Of a stretch of DNA of 64,000 bases, positions 53,011 through 61,719 are shown piece by piece. The DNA is from Rhodopirellula bahusiensis (lineage in GTDB: Bacteria; Planctomycetota; Planctomycetia; Pirellulales; Pirellulaceae), in assembly GCF_002727185.1 (NCBI RefSeq), contig NZ_NIZW01000012.1, forward strand, positions 168,954-232,953, written 5' to 3'. The notes below the pieces were generated by a model, which did not search any database, was not told the origin of the DNA, and saw nothing but the letters and a program-made list of their open reading frames with translations. Every line of letters starts with the position of its first letter. Within the stretch, counting starts at the first letter, position 1. A program made the position numbers and the translations under genes.

Positions 53011-54588
53011 ATGCCGCAACTAGACACAAATCCGCTCCCGGTCGGTGTCGTTTGCACAGACACGATCGAACAACTGGATCCCTTCGTCCCCAGTGCAGCG
53101 GTCACCGATCAACGGTTGACACAACGGCGGAACACCAATCCAGGCCGACGTCGGGCGACTCGGAATCAAGCGAACGGTTCCATGCAAGTCTTCCTGACTT
53201 GCGTGCCTCTCATCCTTGGCGATCTCGTTGCCTTGTTGGCTTCCGCGGCTGTCGCATATCTGCCCATCTTTACACTCGAATTGATCAACTGGCACTCGGG
53301 CCTTGGATTGCAAGCCGTTTGCCTAACGGTGTGCTATCTCGTTAGCGGGTCGATTTTGGGCCTCTATCCTGGCACTGGCATCAGTCCAGTTTTGGAACTC
53401 CGTCAAACGGTTCTCGCCGCCGCTTCGTCATTTGCATTTGTCATACTCGCAAATATGACCCTGGCGATCTTGAGCACTGGAGAGTTTCTACTTTGCTTGA
53501 TCGGAATGTTTGTATCGGCCTTCTTCGTGCCGATCGTTCGATTGATCACCAGAAAGGTTTGCTCACGAACGAGTTGGTGGGGCGAGAACACCATCATCGT
53601 TGGATCAGGTCCTCAAGGTCGCGCATTGTTCCGCTTCTATAGTCGGGTCCCACAGCGTGGGCTCCGGCCGATCGGCGTGGTGGACTTCCCACGCCAAACC
53701 AGTGACGTCCTTTCGGAAGATCTCCAAGGTATTCCATACCTTGGATCCGTGCAGCGTCTGGATCGACTTCGACGAAAGCTCCAAATCCGTTGGGCAATCG
53801 TTGCACCAGGTGGATGCGAACAGATTGACATGAACGAAGTTATGTCGCATGCGGGAAACGTTCCCAACCTACTGGTGCTACCATCACAGGTTCTGCTTCC
53901 AAGCCTTTGGACCAACACCCGTGAGTGTGCTGGAGTGATGGGCGTCCATCTGCGTGACCACTTGCGAAGCCCCATTAGTCGTTTCGTCAAACGAACAGTG
54001 GACTTACTCATTTCTACCGCAGCATTGATCTGCCTCTCGCCGCTCTTCGCATTGGTGGCGATCTACATCAAGCGAAAGAGTCCTGGACCTGTCTTTTACG
54101 GTCACAAACGGATCGGGCTCGGCGGAGAAACTTTCAAAGCGTGGAAGTTCCGCACAATGGTCACCGACGCAGATCAAGTCCTCGAACAATATCTCGAACA
54201 AGACCCAGAGATGCGTCGCCAATGGGTCGAAGACCAAAAGCTCAAGAACGACCCGCGAATCATTGCCGGCATCGGCCACTTCCTACGCAAGACCAGCCTG
54301 GACGAGATTCCTCAACTTTGGAACACGTTCAAGGGCGAAATGAGCCTGGTCGGCCCACGCCCCATCGTCTCGGATGAAATCGGTCGTTACCGAGAGATGT
54401 ACCCGCTGTACTTGCGAGTCCGCCCCGGAATCACAGGCCTCTGGCAAGTCTCTGGCCGCAACGACACCAGCTACGAACAACGCATCCGTCTGGACAGCTA
54501 CTACGTCTGCAACTGGTCCCCCTGGCTCGACACCTACATCATCTTCCGAACCATCCGAACAATGCTGTTTCGCGAAGGTGCGTATTAA
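53011..54588 (+). CDS. Exopolysaccharide polyprenyl-phosphate sugar-1-phosphate transferase
   Basis: A 525-aa WbaP/WcaJ-type initiating transferase that moves a sugar-1-phosphate from a nucleotide sugar to undecaprenyl phosphate at the inner membrane. Residues 50-185 hold four membrane helices. A central NAD-binding-like domain follows (IIVGSGPQGRALFRFY). The C-terminal catalytic domain begins with the helix near DLLISTAALICLSPLFALVA and carries KRIGLGGETFKAWKFRTM, DEIPQLWN, MSLVGPRP and PGITGLWQVSGRN. The ATG at 53011 follows a TTG at 53008. It opens a plus-strand exopolysaccharide operon, and its stop overlaps the next start (TAATG). Confidence 0.94.
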   Translation: MPQLDTNPLPVGVVCTDTIEQLDPFVPSAAVTDQRLTQRRNTNPGRRRATRNQANGSMQVFLTCVPLILGDLVALLASAAVAYLPIFTLELINWHSGLGLQAVCLTVCYLVSGSILGLYPGTGISPVLELRQTVLAAASSFAFVILANMTLAILSTGEFLLCLIGMFVSAFFVPIVRLITRKVCSRTSWWGENTIIVGSGPQGRALFRFYSRVPQRGLRPIGVVDFPRQTSDVLSEDLQGIPYLGSVQRLDRLRRKLQIRWAIVAPGGCEQIDMNEVMSHAGNVPNLLVLPSQVLLPSLWTNTRECAGVMGVHLRDHLRSPISRFVKRTVDLLISTAALICLSPLFALVAIYIKRKSPGPVFYGHKRIGLGGETFKAWKFRTMVTDADQVLEQYLEQDPEMRRQWVEDQKLKNDPRIIAGIGHFLRKTSLDEIPQLWNTFKGEMSLVGPRPIVSDEIGRYREMYPLYLRVRPGITGLWQVSGRNDTSYEQRIRLDSYYVCNWSPWLDTYIIFRTIRTMLFREGAY

Positions 54589-55796
54589 TGCAATCGGGTA
54601 CGCACTTCAGTCCGCTCAATCAAGAACAAAGACAAACTGCACACTCTGGTGGTTGCTTGACTTTCCCTAGAGAACAGGTGGATCGCGTCAAATTGACTCA
54701 CCACTGGCTGGTCAACATGCGCGGTGGTGAAAAGGTTTTAGAGCAGTTCTGCAAAATGTTTCCTGCTGCAGATATCCAATGTCTAGTTCATGATCGAAAC
54801 AACCTTACCGGAGTTATCGCCCAGCGGAATATCAGCAGCAGTTTCCTTCAATGGGTACCGTTTGGGAGGCAGCTTTATAAGCAAGCGATGCCACTGCATC
54901 CACTGCTCATCAAATCAATGCGGATCAAGAATGCCGACTTGGTTATCTGTAGCGATGCCAGTATGATCAAGGGTATCCAAGTACCTGACGATTGCTTTCT
55001 CGTATGTTACTGCCACTCGCCACCGCGATATCTCTGGGAAATGCAGGACGAATATTTTGGCGACCACGCGGCATTCGGATCCCGAATAAAAAAGGCCGTC
55101 TTTAAATTTTGCACACCCTACTGCCGCAGATTCGATCATAACTCCGCTCAGCGAGTAAACCTCTTCATTGCCAATTCGGAGTTTGTTGCGAACCGCATCA
55201 AGCAGTACTACGGTCGGGACTCGGTTGTTGTCCATCCGCCTGTTGACGTCAATAGCTTCTCGCCAGACCGGCCCCGCTCAGACTTTTACCTTGTTGTATC
55301 AGCATTGACACCCTATAAACGCATTGACCTTGCTGTATCAGCTTTTCAAGAGAGCGGGAAGCGTTTGGTCGTGATTGGTGATGGCCCTGAACGCAAAAAG
55401 CTAGAAAGAGCGGCAGCGGACAACATCGTTTTTCTTGGGAAACAACCATTCAGTGTACTTAAAGAACATTATGAAACTTGCCGCGCATTCGTCTTTCCGG
55501 GCATAGAAGACTTCGGGATCACTCCGGTTGAGGCGCAGGCGGCAGGAGCACCGGTCATCGCCTTCGGCATGGGTGGGGCATTGGAAACCGTTGTCGAGGA
55601 CCACACGGGCATATTTTTCAAAAAGCAAACAACGTGGTCATTAAACGAAGCGTTATCGCGAATCGACGAACTATACGACTGCAATCCGCACCTGCACTCA
55701 TGCTGCCGCAAGCATGCAGAACATTTTAATCCGGGCGTTTTCAGATCGAAATTCAGCAAAGAAGTTGAGAACACGGTAGCAGATGGCCATATTTGA
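54588..55796 (+). CDS. Glycosyltransferase family 4
   Basis: A 402-aa retaining GT-B glycosyltransferase adding a sugar to the lipid-linked repeat. The ATG at 54588 overlaps the upstream stop, but GTG at 54678 (VDRVKLTHHWLVNMRGGEKV) begins exactly where GT4 homology starts and may be the true start, giving 372 aa. Key segments: HHWLVNMRGGEKVLEQF (N-terminal acceptor loop), FYLVVSALTPYKRIDLAV, and EDFGITPVEAQAAGAPVIAF with the EX7E-type motif. Codon choice from here on shifts towards A+T. Confidence 0.92.
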   Translation: MQSGTHFSPLNQEQRQTAHSGGCLTFPREQVDRVKLTHHWLVNMRGGEKVLEQFCKMFPAADIQCLVHDRNNLTGVIAQRNISSSFLQWVPFGRQLYKQAMPLHPLLIKSMRIKNADLVICSDASMIKGIQVPDDCFLVCYCHSPPRYLWEMQDEYFGDHAAFGSRIKKAVFKFCTPYCRRFDHNSAQRVNLFIANSEFVANRIKQYYGRDSVVVHPPVDVNSFSPDRPRSDFYLVVSALTPYKRIDLAVSAFQESGKRLVVIGDGPERKKLERAAADNIVFLGKQPFSVLKEHYETCRAFVFPGIEDFGITPVEAQAAGAPVIAFGMGGALETVVEDHTGIFFKKQTTWSLNEALSRIDELYDCNPHLHSCCRKHAEHFNPGVFRSKFSKEVENTVADGHI

Positions 55797-55906
55797 TAGG
55801 CCGCCGACATTTAGAACTGGCTGTTCAAGCGGAATTGACCGTTTCTACCGCTTTCAACAAGAGCTCTATTTTCCGGGACTGCAAGAGACATGGGATAGTG
55901 GTGTAA

Positions 55907-57040
55907 ATGCTAAAGAGACGCTTAGCGATCAGGCTAAAATCGACAGAGAATTTTCTAGTTCGGCTCCTGGTAATCCTTTCGCACTGGAAAAGCATTGGCG
56001 GCCTAACCATCTATGGCCATTTACTAATGCCATTATTAGGCGTCATTGGCCTCTTTCGAGGGCGAATTACTCCGATCCTGCTGCTTCCCTTTATTGCAAT
56101 CTTTATCAATGCCATGGGGTTCTTGCTGCGTCACGAATTGAACGCCGAGTCTCTGGCTCGCCTTGTGCAGCTTACTGGTTGCGTCGGCTTCTGTCACTTC
56201 ATCGCCCAAGACAAAAGTATTTTATCGCAACGGTGGGAATACGTCCTGCTGTTCCTCATCACGGCCACCGCTTTGCTAGGGGAGCTGTTCGTGGTTGGGC
56301 CTGATCAGTTTCGCAACGTGCTTGGCCGTTCCGTACCGCGTCTAAGCGGAACGCAAGAAGGAGTAAATTTCCTCGCGGCGACGGTAGGTTTCCTGTCACT
56401 TCTCTGCGTCGCCCGACGCTACTACATCCTAGCATTTCTTTTTGTATTGTGCGGCGTACCAACATTGAGCCGAGGCGGGCTGCTTGCGTTCCTTTTTGCG
56501 CTTCCATTTGTGATAGCTCCTCAAATTCGATGGAACATCAAACACCTCAATCCGAGTCTTGTACGGAAAACTTTTACCTATGCGACAGTGAGCGTCCTGC
56601 TACTCTATCCAGTAGCATTACTGGCAATGGACCTGAACCACTCTTTGGTCGAGAGGATTGACGATCTTTCGACACACCGATTCAATTTCCATATAGCATA
56701 CGCAAAGATTGGTAGCGCCCATCCACTTGCAGGCGTTGGTTACTTCCAAGGAGTTGAGTCTGTCGAATTCGTTGTGGACGATTCGCTGGCTTTCAGGAAA
56801 TTCAACGAAGCACACTCAATCTATCTGCAGGTTTGGTCGGAGTTTGGCATCGTAAGCTATCTACTTTTCTCTTGCATGATTACATATAGTTGCCGTCGGT
56901 CCTTGGCGACGCGGAGCAAAGACCTCGGTTGCTTAATTTTTGCCTTGATCTCATTTATGTTCCTCAATGGTCTCTCTGCATGGGCATTCTGGCTGGCGAT
57001 TGGCATTGCGATTCGCGGACCCGAACACAATGATACGTAG
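55907..57040 (+). CDS. O-antigen polymerase/ligase-like membrane protein
   Basis: A 377-aa polytopic protein with about ten hydrophobic helices. A larger periplasmic loop near residues 245-305 contains STHRFNFHIAYAKIGSAHPL, then AGVGYFQG and HSIYLQVWSEFG, the motif region of Wzy/WaaL O-antigen ligase families. It would polymerise or ligate exopolysaccharide repeats at the outer face of the inner membrane. ATG 55907 lies 110 nt after the GT4 gene. An overlapping frame starting at 55783 was rejected. The stop overlaps the flippase start by 11 nt. Confidence 0.85.
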   Translation: MLKRRLAIRLKSTENFLVRLLVILSHWKSIGGLTIYGHLLMPLLGVIGLFRGRITPILLLPFIAIFINAMGFLLRHELNAESLARLVQLTGCVGFCHFIAQDKSILSQRWEYVLLFLITATALLGELFVVGPDQFRNVLGRSVPRLSGTQEGVNFLAATVGFLSLLCVARRYYILAFLFVLCGVPTLSRGGLLAFLFALPFVIAPQIRWNIKHLNPSLVRKTFTYATVSVLLLYPVALLAMDLNHSLVERIDDLSTHRFNFHIAYAKIGSAHPLAGVGYFQGVESVEFVVDDSLAFRKFNEAHSIYLQVWSEFGIVSYLLFSCMITYSCRRSLATRSKDLGCLIFALISFMFLNGLSAWAFWLAIGIAIRGPEHNDT

Positions 57041-58277
57041 GCTCATCGGTGTACTGTTTAGTGGACTTGGGAGCCGCGCCTCCGTGTTCGCAATGAACGT
57101 TGTGCTGATGCACAAACTTCCCGGCGTAGAGGCTTTCGGGGCTTTTTCTTTCGCAATGGCTTTCATCACTACTCTTCCACGGTTCGTAACCCTTGGATGG
57201 CCGGTAATCCTGCCGCGACTATTGGCTGAGGGTCAGCGGGCTGACGATCCCGCCAGGTGCCGAGGAGCGATACTGACAAGTCTTTCAGTGGCTGCAATCG
57301 GCGGTATCGCTGCTGCAGTATCACTGAATTTGTTGCCGCAGAGCGTCAAGGAATCGATGGGGGGAAACTTCACTGTCCTATTGGTCAGCCTGAGTATTCC
57401 AGTCCTTGCGGTTCGACGCGTTTGGTTCAGGGCTCTAATCGGGTATGGAAAATCGGCGGTTGCGTTATTTTTGGATAACGGATTCGTTGCTAGCATCCTG
57501 GCCGTCGTATTTGTGTACGCTGGCAGAGTTTCACTAAACGACGTTTACAGCTGGCATCTGGGTTTAGTTCTGTTGTCATCAGTTCTAATGGCAACGATGG
57601 CTCGTCAATTCACGCACTCAAGTCGTTCTTTCAAACCATTGATTGACAAAACTTGGTGGTCAGCAGCGATCGCGACCACCTGGGCCGAAGGCGCAGCACT
57701 GCTGCTCGCGAATATAAGTGTGTTCACCCTGGGCGTACTCAAGCTTGAAGAGCAACTGGGTCTCTTTTCTGCCGGGTCGAGAATCTGCCTTGCGCTGGCT
57801 ATATTCCCAACTCTTGTAAGCACCGCATACGAATCGGGATTTGCGAAATCCATGGCTAACTCTAACTTGATTGAAGCAAAAAGTGCATTCAAGCATTCGA
57901 TGCTTATGTCCTCAATAATTGCAGTGCCTGTGTTTGTCCTGATTGCCACATTTCCATCGCCCATCCTTTACTACAGCTGCGGCCCAGAGTACGTATCAGC
58001 CGCCGCGATTTTGCAGATTCTAGCAGTTGGGCAGTTGGTCAACGCCCTCACGGGCCCCGTCACAAGCTTCCTGGTTTGCTGCAAACTAGAAGCAGTTGTG
58101 CAGCGCACTGCCGCCCTGGTGTGCATTGCATCAGTTTTTCTATCCTATTTTGCCATCATCCAGCATGGCGCGATCGGCGCAGCGATTGTTGCCAGTGCAG
58201 GAATTGCTATCCTGAATCTCTGGAGACTGGCTGCGGTAATTGTGTTTTTACAGGAAAGTAGCGATGCCACGACCTAA
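57030..58277 (+). CDS. Wzx-type polysaccharide flippase
   Basis: A 415-aa polytopic protein of the MOP/polysaccharide-exporter superfamily with about 12 hydrophobic segments. It begins MIRRLIGVLFSGLGSRASVF, and the AFGAFSFAMAFITTLPRFVT pattern and mid-region EEQLGLFSAGSRICLALAI helix are typical of Wzx. It flips the lipid-linked repeat to the periplasm. ATG 57030 overlaps the polymerase stop; the frame open from 56967 is rejected as it runs inside that gene. Its stop overlaps the first sulfotransferase start by 14 nt. Confidence 0.88.
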   Translation: MIRRLIGVLFSGLGSRASVFAMNVVLMHKLPGVEAFGAFSFAMAFITTLPRFVTLGWPVILPRLLAEGQRADDPARCRGAILTSLSVAAIGGIAAAVSLNLLPQSVKESMGGNFTVLLVSLSIPVLAVRRVWFRALIGYGKSAVALFLDNGFVASILAVVFVYAGRVSLNDVYSWHLGLVLLSSVLMATMARQFTHSSRSFKPLIDKTWWSAAIATTWAEGAALLLANISVFTLGVLKLEEQLGLFSAGSRICLALAIFPTLVSTAYESGFAKSMANSNLIEAKSAFKHSMLMSSIIAVPVFVLIATFPSPILYYSCGPEYVSAAAILQILAVGQLVNALTGPVTSFLVCCKLEAVVQRTAALVCIASVFLSYFAIIQHGAIGAAIVASAGIAILNLWRLAAVIVFLQESSDATT

Positions 58278-59208
58278 CTTCCTCTTGCTCGTCTACTACG
58301 CCCGATCAGGATCGACTTTCTTAGCGTCGCGAGTGGCACAGGAGGCACCGAGTGTCATTGTGTTACCCGAACTCGAGTTTCCGGTTCATTTGCTATATTG
58401 CGATACCCCGCAAGAACGACTCAAGCAGATGGCACTCGATGGCAGAACCGCTTCGCTAAACATCTCCTGGGAGCGACTCAAACGCTTGGCCGAAGACCCT
58501 GCCAATGAAAGCCTTTGTAGTTTTCTTACCGAGCTAGCGATCGAGTATAGAAAGAGCGTGAATCCGGGGCTAAGCCACGTCGCACCGCATTCGATTTTGC
58601 TGAAGCACGGCAAGTACATTAATGCGCACGCGGGGGTTCTCTCAAAGTCATTTGGTAGCTACAAGTGGCTTTCGATCTCAAGAGATCCGCGTGCATGCTT
58701 GTCTTCGGCGTGGAATACTACATCTATTTTTAAATATCGAAAAATGAGCAACTCTGGTCCGCTTCGCGCATGCATAAGATATCGCCGGTTTATGCGAATG
58801 ATTACAAGCCTTGACGAGGAGAGAACATGCAGCATCCGCTACGAAGATCTAATTGGTGACTACGGTCAAACAATCGATGGCGTACTCAGTTTTGCTGGTG
58901 TTGAACGCAGCCCCCAATCAACTATTGCGTATAAGATTGGCCGACAAATGTCAGCCCACTCGAGAATACATGAAGCCCCAGAGCAGACCCGAGTCTACGG
59001 CTGGGAAGACGAATTACCGCTGCGGCACCGATTTATCATTGAAGCATCGCTACCCGACCTATGTAACGATCGCCAGATCGCAAATGCTTTGCCGAAGATG
59101 CATCAATGGCGTTTCTGGGCGATATCTTGCATAGAGTATCTGCTACTCGACCCATATCATTTTTTAGCTTCGCGACTAGTCACAAAAGAGCACTCTGCCC
59201 ATGGTTAG
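58264..59208 (+). CDS. Sulfotransferase 1
   Basis: A 314-aa PAPS-dependent sulfotransferase. The 5'-phosphosulfate-binding loop is YYARSGSTFLASRV at about residues 12-25, and the 3'-phosphate-binding strand is WLSISRDPRACLSSAWNT near 139-156. The C-terminus is basic and aromatic. ATG 58264 overlaps the flippase stop; the upstream frame opening (58240) lies within that gene. It probably sulfates a sugar of the exopolysaccharide in the cytoplasm or at the membrane. It is the first of three tandem sulfotransferases. It overlaps the next by 8 nt. Confidence 0.85.
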   Translation: MPRPNFLLLVYYARSGSTFLASRVAQEAPSVIVLPELEFPVHLLYCDTPQERLKQMALDGRTASLNISWERLKRLAEDPANESLCSFLTELAIEYRKSVNPGLSHVAPHSILLKHGKYINAHAGVLSKSFGSYKWLSISRDPRACLSSAWNTTSIFKYRKMSNSGPLRACIRYRRFMRMITSLDEERTCSIRYEDLIGDYGQTIDGVLSFAGVERSPQSTIAYKIGRQMSAHSRIHEAPEQTRVYGWEDELPLRHRFIIEASLPDLCNDRQIANALPKMHQWRFWAISCIEYLLLDPYHFLASRLVTKEHSAHG

Positions 59209-60118
59209 ACCAAATACAGTCATTGTCGGCGGTCCCAAATGTGGCACATCTTCGTTGGCAAGCTACCTCGGCCAGCACCCACATGCGTTCATCAGCAACC
59301 CTAAGGAACCACTCTACTGGGCGACTGATTATCCGAACGTTACATCCAAGATGCCGCAACCAATTGATACACTTTGCAAGTATGAAGGGCTCTTTGCTGA
59401 AGCCCATCATTGTAGCGTTCGGGCTGAGGCGTCGGCAATTTATCTTAGCTCAGATTCCGCGGTCCGTAATTTGCTTCAATACGCTCCCGAAATTAAATTC
59501 ATTGCCTTGGTTCGTAACCCAGTAGATCTTGTATACGCATATCACCAGCAGATGTTATTTGCGCATTTCGAAGATGAGGCAGACTTTGAGACAGCATGGG
59601 GACTTCAGCCGACTCGGGTCCAAGGGGAGCGTGTTCCGGTAAATTGCCCATCCCCAGAGCTTCTTCATTATCGTCGAATCGGTTCGTTGGGGCAACAAAT
59701 CGAACGCTTCTTCGATGCCGTGCCAGCATCCCAAAGAATCGTCTTTCGGTTCGATCAACTAGTCAAAGAGCCGCGGGTAGTCTGGCGGAAACTGCTCGAT
59801 TTCCTGGACTTGGAAGACGATGGGCGAATTGAATTCCCCGTCGTAAATCAGGCAAAGAGCCATCGTTTTCGCATGATTTCGACGATGATCATGTCACCGC
59901 CGGCTCTGCTACAGCCACTAGCAGGTCGGCTTAGAACCTGGAGCAGGACGAATGACAATGCAGTTCTGAGACTCGCCAAAACCGCTCTAAAACGTCAGGC
60001 AGCACGACATCCTCTCCGGCCTGAATTTCGCCAACTACTGACGGAAGACTTCAGGAAAGATACCGAACTGCTGGCTAAGTTATTGCAATGCGATCTGAAG
60101 GAGTGGACGAGTGCCTAG
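59201..60118 (+). CDS. Sulfotransferase 2 (heparan N-sulfotransferase-like fold)
   Basis: A 305-aa sulfotransferase of the Sulfotransfer_1 type. The PAPS loop VGGPKCGTSSLASYLGQHP at residues 9-27, then NPKEPLYWATDY, follow the pattern of carbohydrate and heparan sulfotransferases. The 3'-phosphate strand is ALVRNPVDLVYAYHQQM near 107-123. ATG 59201 overlaps the preceding gene by 8 nt, and the next starts 8 nt before its stop. Its sequence is clearly different from sulfotransferases 1 and 3, so each may modify a different hydroxyl or residue. Confidence 0.9.
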   Translation: MVRPNTVIVGGPKCGTSSLASYLGQHPHAFISNPKEPLYWATDYPNVTSKMPQPIDTLCKYEGLFAEAHHCSVRAEASAIYLSSDSAVRNLLQYAPEIKFIALVRNPVDLVYAYHQQMLFAHFEDEADFETAWGLQPTRVQGERVPVNCPSPELLHYRRIGSLGQQIERFFDAVPASQRIVFRFDQLVKEPRVVWRKLLDFLDLEDDGRIEFPVVNQAKSHRFRMISTMIMSPPALLQPLAGRLRTWSRTNDNAVLRLAKTALKRQAARHPLRPEFRQLLTEDFRKDTELLAKLLQCDLKEWTSA

Positions 60119-61145
60119 TCCCACCCCAGTGCTGGCGAAGGACGTGACTCATTTCGAATCACCGCTTAGTCGCCAATCTCGCAACGTTCTAAAGAACTTT
60201 TTAGCAAAGACCTTTTCTAAACACGTCCACTCGGAAGAGTCAATATTCTTCTTTGTGACGCGAAGGAGCGGCTCAACATGGGTCACGGAATCAATCGCCA
60301 AGCAGGCTCGCGTTCGGTATTGCGAAGATCCGCTTATAGACCGTAATCTCCATGAACACTACCGCAAACTACTGCCGCATCCAGACTTTCAATTCATGAG
60401 CGTTGGCGAACACGCTGCCGAGCTACATGAATACATCTCGGGATTGCAAAACGGCCGGTACAGCGCTGGCTGCCCCTGGAATCCGCTGCGAAGCGACTTT
60501 CACAAGTCTACAACTAAGTGCATTTTCAAGTTTGCAAATGCCTTTGGAATCGCCCCTTGGCTCTGCGATATCTTTTCTGCGCAATCGCTATTTATGTTTC
60601 GACATCCAATTCCTACCTGCCTGTCACAGGAGAAGTGGGGACTTAAACCCTATACTCATGCGTTTGTCCAGGATGAGAAGTTCTACGAAGAGTGCCTATC
60701 CAGCAAGCAACGTGCATTGATCGAACGGTTGTTGAGTGAGGGCGATCCGCTTGCTTTAAGAGTCGCTGACTGGTGTTTGGAAAACTTAATTCCGTTTCGA
60801 TACCTTTTAGATAATTCTGATTCAGACGCGGTAATGGCATTAACCTACGAGGAACTTTGCGGCGACTACCACAGTTTAATGAAGCAGTCATTTACGTGGG
60901 CAGGAATCGAACAAACGTGCGTTTTGAAGCCAGGCGACCCCTCAAAAACTCAGAGTAAGGAGATGAAGCAAGGTCTGTCTGCCTCAGGGAAAAAGTTCGG
61001 GTCTTGGTTAAAAACAGTGCCCAAATCCTATGTCACTGAATTGATGTCAATAACGGATCAGTTTGAGATCGACATCTATGCTGCAAACGATTCGATTCCC
61101 CGTCGCTTCATACATAACACTGGCGATTTCGAGCAATTATGTTGA
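60111..61145 (+). CDS. Sulfotransferase 3 (Stf0-like)
   Basis: A 344-aa protein starting with GTG at 60111. FFVTRRSGSTWVTESIAKQ at about residues 47-65 is the PAPS loop, and MFRHPIPTCLSQEKWGLKPY near 163-182 is the 3'-phosphate segment with a Stf0-like extension. LALRVADWCLENLIPFRYLL follows. It overlaps both neighbours (8 nt before, 7 nt after). It differs in sequence from sulfotransferases 1 and 2. Substrate unknown, presumably the cell-surface polysaccharide. Confidence 0.8.
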   Translation: MPSPTPVLAKDVTHFESPLSRQSRNVLKNFLAKTFSKHVHSEESIFFFVTRRSGSTWVTESIAKQARVRYCEDPLIDRNLHEHYRKLLPHPDFQFMSVGEHAAELHEYISGLQNGRYSAGCPWNPLRSDFHKSTTKCIFKFANAFGIAPWLCDIFSAQSLFMFRHPIPTCLSQEKWGLKPYTHAFVQDEKFYEECLSSKQRALIERLLSEGDPLALRVADWCLENLIPFRYLLDNSDSDAVMALTYEELCGDYHSLMKQSFTWAGIEQTCVLKPGDPSKTQSKEMKQGLSASGKKFGSWLKTVPKSYVTELMSITDQFEIDIYAANDSIPRRFIHNTGDFEQLC

Positions 61146-61705
61146 TCGATCGCCCTATTTGGAAGCTAAACTCCCTAGTCCGTTTTTTCCTATTGCGTAT
61201 ACAATATCGGAATAGAATATCGGCAAACGGTTTATCGCTCTTGTCATGGACGGCGAGTTTCCGAGTGTCTCGCTCAGGAAATGTTTGCCTTGGTAGTAAG
61301 GTCATCATTCAACCGTTTGCCGAAATACAGTGCGATGGGAAAATAAGGATAGGAAATCGTTGTGATATTAATCGGTATTCGAGATTGGTAGCCATGCAAG
61401 AGATATCAATTGGCGACAATGTCGCAATCGCCCAGTTCGTTTCAATCTTGGACCACGACCATCAATTCTCGCTTGATGACAACGGCATTTTGTCAGTCTC
61501 ACGAAAATATGAATGTGGTCCGATTAGGATTGGCAACAATGTGTGGATCGGCGATAAAGTCACCATTACAAAGGATGTTAACATAGGAGACAACGTAATT
61601 ATCGGAGCGAACTCGGTAGTCACTCGGGACATTCCGTCTAACTGTGTCGCGGCGGGAGTCCCCTGCAAGCCGGTTTTTCATGCCAAGACTGCAACCCAAG
61701 CATAG
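61139..61705 (+). CDS. Hexapeptide-repeat acyltransferase
   Basis: A 188-aa left-handed beta-helix acetyltransferase (WbbJ/maltose-acetyltransferase type). The hexapeptide repeats run from about residue 60 to 165 (IRIGNRCDINRYSRLV, ISIGDNVAIAQFVSIL, then GPIRIGNNVWIGDKVTI and NVIIGANSVV). SILDHDHQF supplies the likely catalytic His. It would O-acetylate a sugar of the repeat. ATG 61139 overlaps sulfotransferase 3 by 7 nt, so it belongs to the same operon. Confidence 0.9.
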   Translation: MLIDRPIWKLNSLVRFFLLRIQYRNRISANGLSLLSWTASFRVSRSGNVCLGSKVIIQPFAEIQCDGKIRIGNRCDINRYSRLVAMQEISIGDNVAIAQFVSILDHDHQFSLDDNGILSVSRKYECGPIRIGNNVWIGDKVTITKDVNIGDNVIIGANSVVTRDIPSNCVAAGVPCKPVFHAKTATQA

Positions 61706-61719
61706 GCGGTACAATTACA

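Noticed and set aside
55783..56304. Plus-strand ORF of 173 aa between the GT4 and polymerase genes
   Set aside because: It overlaps the start of the polymerase gene in another frame, lacks hydrophobic helices or motifs, and the polymerase frame reads as a normal membrane protein from 55907.
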